Source of the DNA: Lepiota brunneoincarnata
Taxonomy: Eukaryota; Basidiomycota; Agaricomycetes; Agaricales; Agaricaceae
Reading direction: 5' to 3'
NCBI GenBank assembly: GCA_023014365.1
Contig: JAEBUN010000043.1
Coordinates: 186,001-250,000 of the forward strand
DNA: 64,000 nucleotides
Part shown: piece by piece, positions 35,575-46,141 of the stretch
How positions within the stretch are numbered: the stretch's first letter is position 1
Layout of the letters: every line of letters begins with the position of its first letter
Position numbers and translations under genes: made by a program
Notes under the pieces: model-generated
What the model saw: only the letters and a program-made list of their open reading frames with translations
Databases searched by the model: none
What the model was told of the DNA's origin: nothing

Positions 35575-35836
35575 AATCTGGGAGCTCACGGCAAACAACG
35601 TGGAGCACGTAGACACGGCCAAGTTGAATGGGACTATGACAGCGAGTGAAGAAGGAATATGGAAAAGTTGGACAAGGGCGAGCCTTAGTAGGGAATTGGA
35701 TGCGTCGAGGGAGGTGGGGGAGGAGGTTGAATCCAACTGTGAACCAGCAGTTGAGTAGAAAGGCCAAGGTGGGGTTGTTTGCGGATAGGGAAGGCCCGGT
35801 GGTGTTGGTTTTGACATATGGCAAGAAGTGCTATTG
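35575..35836 (+). pseudogene. Partial duplicate of the DUF4139 gene (coiled-coil exon)
   Basis: This matches exon 2 of the intact gene (about 31,940-32,215), including GAGCACGTAGAC, the AAGTTGAATGGGA block, and GGGGTTGTTTGCGGATA near the exon end. It has small deletions and frame changes. After the exon end the similarity continues into the first bases of intron 2, so the copy arose from DNA, not from spliced RNA. It is cut off by the copia LTR at 35,843. Confidence 0.8.
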
Positions 35837-35842
35837 AGCACT

Positions 35843-36169
35843 TGTTGGAGTTTGACGTCAGAACAACTCGTTCAATGACGTCCTGTAGGAGTTTATGTTT
35901 AACAACGCTCCTCATTAAAGGAGATCTGTATGTTTCTCCTTTATCTTCTGAGATGTTTATGTTTCATTATAGCTCTGTTTCTTAACTTCTCCTATGTAGT
36001 GTAATGTATAAATATTATGTATCTGTTACACCTGAAGTCCAGCTTCGTTCGCCGGACTTCAGGTATGTTTCATTTTGCCTTATCTAATATGTGCGATAAC
36101 ATAGCTTTGTTCGCCGGACTTCAGAATACATCTTTTATTCTCGACTATCTACTGCGCTATGTCACGACA
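35843..36169 (+). repeat. 5' LTR of the copia element
   Basis: It begins TGTTGGAGTTTGACG and ends TGTCACGACA. It contains a 10-bp perfect stem (CCTGAAGTCC at 36,031-36,040 with GGACTTCAGG at 36,054-36,063) and a direct repeat of GTTCGCCGGACTTCAG near 36,047 and 36,109. Confidence 0.93.
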
Positions 36170-37312
36170 GGTTATGGGCCCCGCGGAACGCGAAACAACT
36201 TCCGAAACCTTACAGTTTCCGAAGCTCAATGGCAGCAACTATCATGTTTGGGCTGACAATATGAAAGCTGCGTTACAAGCCAAATCGCTCTGGGGTGTTG
36301 TTACTGGTCGAGAGTGTTGTCCCCCTGTGCCCCCTCGTGTGTTTCCTAAACTTGCTGCCCTTAAAGCTGGTGCTACGTCAACTTCTGTTGCCAATAAGGA
36401 TAAAGAAGGAAGTACATCAACTGTCTCTAGTGAACTTGAAATCTTCCAGTTGAAGGAGTTCCAGAGCTGGGAACAAGCTACAGATTGATATGATCGATGG
36501 TTGAACAAGGACGATGCTGCTATGGGCCTAATGCGAGGCGCCATCGAATTCGCCCAACGAGAATCCATCATTGATATTGAAACCTCCGAGGACATGTGGG
36601 ATCGCCTTCGGACTCTTTATGTTGATAGGCAAAGTGGCTTAAATGTTCATTATCTGCATCAGAAGCTTTATTCGAAATGATGGGATGGAAGCTTACCTAT
36701 CTCCGAACACATCGCCTTCTATATTAACATTCGTCGCCAGATCCACGAAGCTGGTCATCGCTTGGATGACACCATTATCATCAATGCCTTGCTCTCGTCA
36801 CTCCCGCATACTGCGACATGGGAAGTCGTCAAACAGAGTTTATTATATCAAGGAACAAAACTCACCCTTGATATGGTAATGACAGAATTGACTTCTGTTT
36901 ATGAACGTTTAGTTCAAGAAGATATTGCTGTTGTAACTGACAAAAGGGCTAAAACATTGGCACTTGTTACACAAACCAATCCTTCGAATAGGGAGAGCGG
37001 AACCAAGCCTGTGATGGACAACAAAAATAAGCTGAAGAAGGGAAAGAAAAGACGAGAACCCAAACCGGATGACGTTTGTCACACTTGTGGTCAAAAAGGT
37101 CATTGGAGTCCAACATGCCCTACAAAGGTAAAAAAACGGAATATGGGTACTGCAAATATCGCTGTCAATGAACTCAAACCCATCCAAATCGAAAGCTGTG
37201 AGGTTGGAAAGGTTTTAATGGCCGTTGATTCATCAAACTTGCCTTCTGGTCTTCTTCTTGACAGTGCTGCGAGCTGTCATATGGTCGCAAATCGAAAACT
37301 GTTCTCATTGTA
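36159..37312 (+). pseudogene. Copia gag and protease remnant
   Basis: The frame starts at ATG 36,159, ten bases inside the LTR end, and reads a UBN2-like copia Gag (LQFPKLNGSNYHVWADNMKAAL), a zinc knuckle CHTCGQKGHWSPTC near 37,080 and the protease motif LLLDSAASCHMV near 37,255. TGA codons at 36,486 and 36,678 break it. Both follow a pattern expected from former CGA. The protease triad reads DSA where copia normally has DSG. The frame is then split by the Tc1 insertion at 37,313. Confidence 0.85.
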
Positions 37313-38557
37313 CAGTAGGGTAACAAAAGTTTTGCGAAAACAACAAAGACAAACAATGCATTAATCATTAAAAATATTCACTACACTACCACAACTGCAT
37401 CTAAAATTATGTTAATATTTTGAATGGTGGCCCTTGGCCTCATAGACTGCTTGAGCATGATTGGGCATGCTCTTGACCAGGTCATTAATATAATTTAAAT
37501 CAATCATTGTCCAATCCTCCTGAATTGCCTCCCAAAGTTTGTCAAGGTTTTTGGGGATTTCTGGTCAGTCATTTATTCTGACTTTGATGTATTTCCATAC
37601 ATATTCAATGGACCAACATCTGGTGACTGAACTGGATGTGGAAGTTGATTGGGGAGATGAGAATTGCAGAATTGTTGGGTGACCTTTGCATGGTAAATTA
37701 GAGCTCCACCTTCCATCACTGCTACCTACCCCCTCTCCTCCAATAAATTCCCAAAAAAATCCTACAATGGTCCACTAAGGACTAGGCTAACATAATTTGC
37801 ATCAGTCCTTGTATCCTTGGGTATATAAACCAGTGGAATGAGTTTTCTGTGTGCCATATACCCCCATATTATAAGACTCTGTCTTCCAGACTTGAAAGTA
37901 GGGGTTAAACACCTTTCTGTGTACCTCTCACCAGGTCTTCTCCATACCCAAACCATCTTTGAACCTAATCCAATCTCCACAGAAGCCTCATCTGTCTAGA
38001 TTACATGTTTCCAGTCCTCCTCTATCCACCTCCAATGTTCCCTTGCCCATACCATCCTGGCTTTGACATGGGAGGGCTTAAGAAATAGTTTCTTTGCAGC
38101 AATGTATTTACTAAGACCCAATTGATACCTAATAGTACACCAGATAGTGTGGGGATGAGCAGGGGAGTCAAAGGAAGTGTTTCTTGAGTGGGTGATCTTG
38201 TAGGGAGTTTGGGGTCTCTTTCTCTCCAGCACAATTTTGATGTGTTACATTGCCCTGTCATTCAATAAGGAAGGTCTCCCAGACCTAGGAGCATCCTCAT
38301 AATGATCCTGCTCCTTGTGCCTATGGATAACCCACTAGATGGTGGAAATGTTGACTCTGAAGAAATCAGTAATTTTACAAGCAGGAATACACCCCTGATG
38401 CTTTGTACATATCAGGGAGCATAGTTCAGAGACAGTATTCTTCTTTCCAGATATTTTTGGCATGTAAGATATAGTTGTTGATTAATAGGAATTTTTTTCG
38501 TTTGTTGTTAAATGAGGTCATGTGACAAATTTTCGCAAAACTTTTGCTACCCTACTG
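37313..38557 (-). mobile_element. Second Tc1/mariner copy, 1,245 bp
   Basis: It is flanked by TA (37,311-37,312 and 38,558-38,559), with the same terminal repeats as the element at 15,904. It lies in reverse orientation inside the copia element. Confidence 0.92.
37412..38463 (-). pseudogene. Tc1 transposase, heavily mutated
   Basis: Reading from the ATG at 38,463 on the minus strand gives a protein closely similar to the transposase at 15,998, but with stops in the helix-turn-helix region, after NDRAM, before the first catalytic aspartate block (WKHVI then TDEAS) and near LSGPL, plus one net base lost. Most stops are TGA or TAG derivable by C-to-T or G-to-A changes. It cannot be functional. 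Confidence 0.9.
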
Positions 38558-39739
38558 TACAATGACATGAAGGATCAACACGTATCTGTTGGTGGTCATC
38601 ATCAGGTCCAAGTGTTCAGACATGGAGCTATTCATTTTTGGACTAACCAAGACTCTACAATCACAGACGTCACTTTGGACAACGTCCTTCACATTCTGAG
38701 TCTAGGTGCAAACTTGATCAGCATGGGGACATTACAGCACGATGGAGCACAGATCCAAAGCTTTGATGGTGGAATTATCCTATACTGGAAAGGTCATGAA
38801 TTACTCCACGCCAATCTGATTGGACTCACCGGTACATTGTACCAAATCCAAAGTATTGAAACTACACAGCATGTTGCATATGTTGCACAATCCTCCACTA
38901 TGCGCCTTTAGCACCATCATATGGGTCATATTGGTCCTAGAACCATAAAAACTATGGCCAATCAAAAACTTGTAGATGGATTATCAATCCACACACCTTG
39001 TGAATTCGACCACCTATGTAGCAGTTGTGCCCATGGAAAATCACACTGTGCCCCACTTCCTGATTCCAGCACTACCAAATATGAGAAAATGGAGCTCCTC
39101 ATTATGGACTTGACAGGTCCATTAAGCGTGCCGACATGGGATGGATATTTGTATGCTCTTGTAGTGGTTGAGGTGAGCTGTTGTTATCCTGTGGGAAGGC
39201 TGCTAAAAAGGAAGGAGGATGTTGGAGTTGCTGTTAGGGATATTGTCTCTATGTTGGAGAGACAATCTGGCCTTCAAACACGTTGTCTCCAAACCAATAG
39301 TGGCAATGAGTTTGTAAACTCTGAAATGAGAGACTTTTGTCATAGGAACGGCATCATTCACGAAACCACAAATCCCTACACACCTCAACAAAATGGGATC
39401 ACTGAACGCACAATCACTGTCTTCTTCAAAATGATCTGTTGTATGATTCACACTGCCAAAATTGACCTGCAATATTGGGGTGAGGCTTTCATGTACGCAA
39501 TCCACATTCAATGAATTACCTCGACTTCGGCGCTCAAGGGAATTGTTCCTTTCAAGGCATGGACAGGTCACAAACCAGATGTATCCCATCTTTGGATTTT
39601 TGGATCTCTTGGTTGGGCACATGTCCCAAAAGAGGTTCAGCATGGTAAATTGGAATCTCGAGCTGTTCGAGTCTGGATGTTGGGTTGGTGGGATGATGAA
39701 ACAAAAGGTTATTGACTTGAAGATCTAGAAAATGGGAAA
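38558..39739 (+). pseudogene. Copia integrase remnant
   Basis: After the Tc1 element the frame continues with the end of the protease region, then an HHCC finger (HHHMGHIGPRTIKT to CSSCAHGK) interrupted by TAG at 38,909, then the core. The first aspartate is kept (IMDLTGPLS). The second reads QTNSGNEF where copia has a D in place of N. The glutamate region reads QQNGITERT. TGA codons at 39,512 and 39,713 cut the chain. The aspartate-to-asparagine change fits a CpG to CpA transition. Confidence 0.82.
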
Positions 39740-41716
39740 TTGATTACATCCCGTGACGTTCAATTCAGTGAAGATGATACTCCAAGTGAAGTTGCATCTG
39801 TGGACATTGGACTCACTCATTCCTTGCCTGAAGACGTAAACAACCTAGTTGATGACGCGATTGGTGATTCAACTCCTCCTGAAGAAATCCCCCAACTTGA
39901 AGAACCCTATGAAGTGCCTCCTCAAAATGAACCCGTTACGCCACTTACTGTACCCTCAGAAGAACCAAATGTTCCTCCTGCACCTAGGAAATTGAAGAAG
40001 TGGGAGAATTTCCCTAAACGAGATCCTTCAACTTGCGAAAAATGGCAACCTAAACGATATGGCACCGAATTTGAATCACATGGTCATGTTGCATTCATAG
40101 CCATTGATGAACCTACTTATGAAGAAGCAATATCTTCTGCCAATGCCGATGGTTGGAAGGAGGCCATTAAAACCGAGTATTCTCAATTGGAGAAAAGAAA
40201 TGTTTTCGAGTGGGTGGACAAATTGCCAGAAGGAAAGAAAGCCGTGGGAAGCAAAGTTGTGCTTCGCCGAAAACTTGATGAACACGGGAATCACATCAAA
40301 TTCAAGGCCTGCATTGTGGCCCAAGGATTCTCACAGATCGAGGGAATTAATTTTAATGAAACCTTTTCCTCCGTGGCGAAATTCACAACTCTTCGAGCAT
40401 TTTTATCGCTAGCCGCTTCACTCAACTTTGAAATCCATCAAATTGACATTGTAGGAGCCTATCTCGAGGCGAATCTAGATGAAGAAATTTATATGAAAGT
40501 GCCGAAAGGAGTAGATGACATCCAGAATAACGGCCGATATTGGAGACTGAGAAAAGCCCTGTATGGCTTAAAGCAGGCTGGACGACAGTGGAAAATACAC
40601 CTACATGAAACATTATCTGCGCTTGGGTTCACTCGTGCAATCGCCAATGATTGCCTTTACATTCTCCAGAATGGCAAAAAATTGCTTCTCATGGTACTCG
40701 TCTATGTGGATGATATGGCAGTTGCAGGCCCGAACTTCTGTAAGATTATTTCCTTCAAGGAAAATCTTACTGATCACTTTGATATCACGGATCTCGGGGA
40801 ACTTCGGTACATTCTCGGCATTCAGGTCACTCGCGATCGATTGAATCGGCGTATTTTTCTCAATCAAACCGCATACATCCACCGAATTCTCGAACGATTC
40901 AATATGCATAATTCACACCCAGTTTCTACTCCTCTCGCTGTCAATCATCGCTTATCAAATTCTCAATCCCCACAATATGTTGACGAAACTGAGGCTTATG
41001 AAGAATATGCCCGAGGTATACATTACCTCTCGCTTGTTGGTTCTTTACTTTTTGCGACACAAACGCGACCCGATATTCAATTTTCGGTTGGACTCATCGC
41101 TCAATTCGCAAATAATCCCGGAATTCCCCACCTAAGCACTGCTAAGCGCATTCTACAATATCTCAAAGGGACGATTGACCTCCAACTTGCTCTCGGACGC
41201 CGAAATAATGGAGAAATTGATTTAGTTGGCTGGAGTGATGCGAGTTGGGCTCAGGATCCGGATAATAGGCGATCTGTGAGTGGTTTTGTTTTCGAACTCG
41301 GCGGAAGTTCAGTTTCCTGGTCTTCCAAGAGACAGACTACTGTTGCCACGTCATCAATGGAAGCTGAATATATAGCTTCATCGACGGCCACCAAGGAAGC
41401 AATCTGGCTTCAAACCCTCCTCAAAGAGCTCGATTATCCTCAGGAGGCCACTACTATCATACATGCCAACAATCAAGGCTGTATCGCGTTATCCGGAAAT
41501 CCGGTTTCTCATTCTCGTGCAAAACATATCGACATCCGTTATCATTTTATTCGAGAACGCGTTGAACGAGGCGAAATCGCACTACAATATGTGCCGACTA
41601 AACAAATGATTGCCGATATATTCACTAAGGCCCTTCCGAGGGAGGCCTTCATCAAATTTCGAGAGCGATTAGGCATTGTACTCGTTGTACCGTCAAGTGG
41701 GAGTGTTGGAGTTTGA
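39740..41716 (+). CDS. Copia reverse transcriptase and RNase H, open 658-codon frame
   Basis: An uninterrupted frame covers a charged linker, the RVT_2 reverse transcriptase (VFEWVDKLPEGKKAVGSK, ALYGLKQAGRQWK, catalytic LVYVDDMAVAG near 40,705) and RNase H (DLVGWSDASWAQDPD, SKRQTTVATSSMEAEYIA, AKHIDIRYHFIRERV). It ends inside the 3' LTR. It is the C-terminal part of the pol polyprotein and would not have its own start, so it is not expected to be expressed alone. All RT catalytic residues are kept. Confidence 0.85.
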   Translation: MITSRDVQFSEDDTPSEVASVDIGLTHSLPEDVNNLVDDAIGDSTPPEEIPQLEEPYEVPPQNEPVTPLTVPSEEPNVPPAPRKLKKWENFPKRDPSTCEKWQPKRYGTEFESHGHVAFIAIDEPTYEEAISSANADGWKEAIKTEYSQLEKRNVFEWVDKLPEGKKAVGSKVVLRRKLDEHGNHIKFKACIVAQGFSQIEGINFNETFSSVAKFTTLRAFLSLAASLNFEIHQIDIVGAYLEANLDEEIYMKVPKGVDDIQNNGRYWRLRKALYGLKQAGRQWKIHLHETLSALGFTRAIANDCLYILQNGKKLLLMVLVYVDDMAVAGPNFCKIISFKENLTDHFDITDLGELRYILGIQVTRDRLNRRIFLNQTAYIHRILERFNMHNSHPVSTPLAVNHRLSNSQSPQYVDETEAYEEYARGIHYLSLVGSLLFATQTRPDIQFSVGLIAQFANNPGIPHLSTAKRILQYLKGTIDLQLALGRRNNGEIDLVGWSDASWAQDPDNRRSVSGFVFELGGSSVSWSSKRQTTVATSSMEAEYIASSTATKEAIWLQTLLKELDYPQEATTIIHANNQGCIALSGNPVSHSRAKHIDIRYHFIRERVERGEIALQYVPTKQMIADIFTKALPREAFIKFRERLGIVLVVPSSGSVGV

Positions 41717-42030
41717 CGTCAGAACAACTCGTTCAATGACGTCCTGTAGGAGTTTATGTTTAACAACGCTCCTCATTAAAGGAGATCTGTATGTTTCTCC
41801 TTTATCTTCTGAGATGTTTATGTTTCATTATAGCTCTGTTTCTTAACTTCTCCTATGTAGTGTAATGTATAAATATTATGTATCTGTTACACCTGAAGTC
41901 CAGCTTCGTTCGCCGGACTTCAGGTATGTTTCATTTTGCCTTATCTAATATGTGCGATAACATAGCTTCGTTCGCCGGACTTCAGAATACATCTTTTATT
42001 CTCGACTATCTACTGCGCTATGTCACGACA
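41704..42030 (+). repeat. 3' LTR of the copia element
   Basis: It matches the 5' LTR over 327 bp. The one difference noticed is T to C in the second GCTT(T/C)GTTCGCC block (near 36,107 in the 5' copy). Confidence 0.93.
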
Positions 42031-42330
42031 GCACTGTAAGAGCCTATGTGGGGCTACCAGGGGCAGTTCACAATCGCCCGGATCTTCGGTATTCTGCCAA
42101 GGGATTCAAACGCAGACGGAGTACTTGCCCCACTGTAAGTCTGGGCTTGCTATAGTCCCTCTACTATACATATATACAGTCCAGTAGCAGAGCACCTAAC
42201 GTGTTCTGTTATGTCCCTTTTGGAGTAACGTTACCGTGGCGGCGACTCTGTGTGAACATGCTTACGACCACATATCCATGGTAATGTGAGCAGTAGGCGC
42301 AAGAAGAAGTGTGAGTTCGGCAATGTGAAG
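42031..42330 (+). repeat. Dispersed repeat copy 1 (target of the copia insertion)
   Basis: It aligns by eye with 50,120-50,430: shared CTGGGCTT.CTA.AGTCCCTCTACT, a TATATAC block, TGTTATGTCCCTTTTGG and CCACATATCCATGGTAATGT. The match starts at the copia target site, and a few bases left of the copia element also fit. It may be a solo LTR or a non-autonomous element; the type is unclear. Confidence 0.6.
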
Positions 42331-42477
42331 GGGTACAACCAAGGGGCAACCCCTCTTTGGAAGTTGAAGGAGTTCTGGTATCGCCTTAGGGGCTGGATTT
42401 TCCGTATTTAGTGAGGGTCACGTGTGGATTCGCGTTGATCATCAGACGCGTCTATCCTCATCCCATCCTCATTCACC

Positions 42478-45400
42478 ATGCCCGAGAACAAGCGTCACAT
42501 AACGGAGGTCGAGGAACCCGATCGATCTCCTCCTTCTACCAGAGTTCAGCGATTCCTGCCTCTGGAGACTGATTCAGACGATTTGATCGATGCCAACCAT
42601 CAAGATTTAGATGCCCGCGTCATTGATCGCGTCGGCTATGACAGAGATGAAGAGCTTAGCCCCAACAAATGTCGTTCCCTCCTCATGGCTATCGTCGAAG
42701 AATCAGACGGGATGTTCGATTGTGATGGGAAGAAGGCAAAGGCGCTGCTACAGAAATATCCGGGGTTGGTTGATATGCTCAAAGAGGCCTGGAAAAGCCA
42801 GAGATTCAGAACCATCCGGAACTTGGGTGCGTCCTCATCAAGCCCCCAATATTCTCATTTCTAACTCTACACCCAGCGATCTTGCAATCGGAGCAGCCCA
42901 GTGACGTTACCGGAAATCGCGCGATCGGAGGTGAGTGCAAATTGATCCGACCAGTCCACTTTTGTTGACATCATTGCAGATTTGAAGCCCGCCCCAGATA
43001 ATTGTAATGATACCACTCATGAAGCCTTAGATTTTCGCGTTGTCAAACGCGCCAACACTGCCGGCTATGAGAAAGATGAAGAACTCGGTCTCGAGGGTTG
43101 TCGTACCATTCTTTTGTTCATTGTTCAAGAGTCTGAAGGAAAGCTCGATTGTGATGTGAAGAAGGCAAAGGCGCTGCTGCAGAAATTTCCGGAGTTGGCT
43201 GATATGCTCAAAGAGGCCTGGAAAAACCAGAGATTCAGAAAGATTCGGAACTTGGGTACGTCCCCATAAAGCTCCTAATTTTCTTATTTCTGACTCTACG
43301 CGCAGCGACCTTACGTTCTTCACATTCCATCAGCAGGCTCTCAGATGCCCCGGCCTTAGGTGAGTGTTTTCGGATTTGCAGGCTCGCTCTTTCTTATACA
43401 CTTTATAGTACAAGGTAGCCTTCCCCCAATTGCAGTCCGCCATTTTTCTCAGTTTCTCATCCTTTAGCCGTCGCCAGCGCCTGGCAAGGCACTTTTTCCG
43501 GCGACCGTCACCAGCTTTTGCTTCAGAACCTTCACAAGATGTGGTACGAAAAACGCCACCTAGCCTACTCCAATACTGTAGCAGTCATTCAGAGTTCTGG
43601 TTCTGGAAAGTCTCGTATGGTTCACGAACAGGCCAAACTTGTGTTCACCCTCCCGTTCAATCTGCGGCAGTCTTCCGACAACAACGGCAAGTCGAATTGT
43701 TACTTTCAGTATCGGATCACCTCTCCCTTACAGCTCATTTCATTAGGGCTTGCATATCCCTCGCCCGACGACCAAGTGCGAGATCATCTCACCAAGGTCT
43801 CTGGCTCATTTGAGAAGACGCGAACGCGTTTTGTGTTTTTTTTCAAATGTCTATTTGCCGTAGTAAAGGAGGAACTGCGACATAAATTCGGCAATAATCC
43901 TATCAAGGGTTCTGTAGAAAATTTTGCAACGGCGTGGCATGAACATTTAGGATCCGAAGGCAACCGCACTCGTTTATATAAAGAGGTAGTTGAGCGCTGC
44001 GAGGTGTGTGCTACTATTTTTCGACCGCAAACTCCTTTTCATGCAGAACAAGGCGGGACAGAGTACCATAGTAGAGGATCAGGATGCTGAAACAAAGCAG
44101 ATTCTAAAAGATCTAATTAAAGTCATCGAGCAACACTGTGACCTTGCAGCAGCGGACGATAAGCTCAAGGTCATCTTATATTTCGATGAGGCTCATGTCC
44201 TTGCCGGGATCAGCGCGGGGTCTGGCGAGAAAAAGTACAATCATTATGAAGCCGTTGGCTCCGCTCTCACTTCATTTATCGGCGACCCTGTCTTTGCCAT
44301 CTTCCTTTCAACACAATCTTCGCTGAATCTCCTGGCGCCGCCGAGCAGACTTTGCCGATCAGCGCGAGCACGTGATACCCGGGATTGCCTTCAAGCGCCC
44401 ATTACAGAGACGCCCTTCGACTGCTCCACATTGTTCCGTATCAAACCTGGAGAGCTTACAATCAGTGACATCACAAAAATTGAATTTCTTGTTCAGTTCG
44501 GCCGCCCAATGTAAACTTTCTTTGTATGTTTTTGAGACAGCTGATTAACCCTTCCCAAGGTTTTGGAGCATGTTGAACGCAAGCATGGAGAAGAGTGCTG
44601 TTTGTTCCTCGATGATCAATTTTGCTCGTTCGAAACTTACTCACTCTCAATTACATGATGTGGGCACGGTTCCGCTTACGCATGAAGTTCTTATGGTGTT
44701 GCTCGATGTCTTGATCATGCTAGATTTCGCGCCCCATCATGAAGCGAGCCATCGCCATCAAGTTGAAGGGGTAGCCAAGCACATGCGCACTGCTTACTCC
44801 GTACCAGCCCACCGCACATACCTTCGCTCTGGCTATTCATCTGAGCCTATTCTTGCCGAAGCTGCGGCCCAGGAGATACGGCATGCCCAGAAGAAGGATC
44901 CCAGGGTCAATATCATGACTATTACCTTACTGCAATGTTTGGACAATGGCCTCATCAGTCCGGGTGAGCGTGGGGAGGCCGTGATGCGGTTGATTCTGAT
45001 CCAGGCATACATGAATGCGGTGGTGAAGGAGAATCCAAGTGGTCCTGGTTTCATTTTCAGCAAGGGCTGCCGCGTTTCGACATTTATCAAGGAGTTGTTC
45101 GCGGAACGTCATGTCGAGTCCATCCTCGGTAGTTTGCCGGACAATGTCGTGGAAGACACGGAACGCAGTATAAAATTGGATACAGCATTCTCGAAGAGCA
45201 TTGTTCGATTTACACACTTTGCGAAGGCAGCCGACGAAAGCGTACTCGACGTGGAAGCATTATTCGCTGCATTTGTCCGCGGGATGGCTTTCATTGGTTC
45301 AACTTCACAGGAGGCAGTCGATCTTATTATTCCTATTCTTCTTGATTCCGACCGGCGCCTCGAGCCATCGGCTATGAGTGTACTTCTTGTCCAAGTGAAG

Positions 45401-45955
45401 CGGCGCAAAGTAGCGGGGACAATCAACCAATACCTGATCGATGAAGCGAAACTTGAGTTATTCCCTGCCGCCCCGGAACTCGAGGCCAAGACACCGTATC
45501 TGACGCTCGTGGCAGAATTGGGCGTTGGAGGCAACCCCACCAAAACAAAGGCTCCATCAGCCCAGCAAAGATCGCAAACACCAGAACAAGGACATGTTCC
45601 CATCCCTCTCGAAACCCCGTCGAAGCTCAAGATCAATACCCCCCCGCAAAGAGGAGGTCGCCGTCACGCAGATCCTCATCCCCGCTATAGCATAAGGGCC
45701 TATGGCTGCTCCAGCACTGTTTACAACGTGATTTCCTTCCATGACAAGGCCGTCTATCAAGCGCTTCTGGCGAAGGGTGATCTATTTCTTGAACACGCTA
45801 GGCAAGACCTCGAATCGCAGAAGGCAGTAAAGAGCCTGAAGCCACATTGGCACAAAGGAGAACCATTCGACTGGGTTGACTGTGCCATTCGCTATGGGAA
45901 AGGGAAAGAGGAAGTTGAATATGTTGAGGTTGGGCAGGCCACTTTCGATGATTAG
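42478..45955 (+). CDS. P-loop NTPase with putative nuclease tail (Crinkler-RHS-like)
   Basis: Exons 42,478-42,826, 42,877-42,930, 42,980-43,255, 43,306-43,359, 43,468-44,003, 44,047-44,510 and 44,560-45,955 join in phase to 1,042 residues. Residues about 40-115 and 145-225 are two similar helical modules (ESDG..DCD.KKAKALLQK.P.L.DMLKEAWK.QRFR.IRNLG), each followed by an 18-residue linker exon: a tandem duplication of exon pairs. Residues about 250-580 form a P-loop domain with a Walker A-like QSSGSGKS (K292) and Walker B ILYFDEAH (D470). The C-terminal part has LLVQVKRRK (Q856, K858), which resembles the (E/Q)xK half of PD-(D/E)xK nucleases. Such NTPase-nuclease pairs are known from Crinkler-RHS effectors of transposon origin. 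The nuclease assignment is inference. The intron at 44,511-44,559 ends in AAG. A decayed paralogue lies at 61,718-63,924. Confidence 0.78.
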
Positions 45956-46141
45956 TCTCACGCAAATAATACCATGGCTCGTCGCTACTCTTTGTTTGAT
46001 GTTTGTTGGAATCACAATGGATTGAAGTTCACTGCTATGTAGAGTCTGGATAACTATCCGTCTGAGGTATTGGGCCGATCTTTCCCATCCTAAGCAATAG
46101 GCACTGAATATCCGCGCCTCTGGAGGACAGCCAAAGCCTCT

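Larger units (their letters stand above)
35843..42030 (+). mobile_element. Ty1/copia retrotransposon, 6,188 bp, with nested Tc1
   Basis: Two 327-bp LTRs (TGTTGGAG...CACGACA) differ at one position that I noticed. The 5-bp duplication GCACT flanks the element at 35,838-35,842 and 42,031-42,035. Gag, protease, integrase, RT and RNase H follow in the copia order (integrase before RT). Near-identical LTRs imply recent insertion, yet the gag and integrase parts have at least four TGA stops and one TAG, and a Tc1 element splits the protease-integrase region. Confidence 0.93.

Noticed and set aside
36159..39739. UGA read as a sense codon (alternative code or recoding)
   Set aside because: Host genes here (DUF4139, UCH, TPR-CHAT, P-loop gene) use TAA, TAG or TGA only as stops, and UGA sits at former CGA sites in transposons only.
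42031..42330. A tRNA-derived SINE or tRNA gene suggested by GATTCAAA and GTAGCGGTTA-like motifs
   Set aside because: No cloverleaf could be formed and the A- and B-box-like motifs are in the wrong order and spacing.
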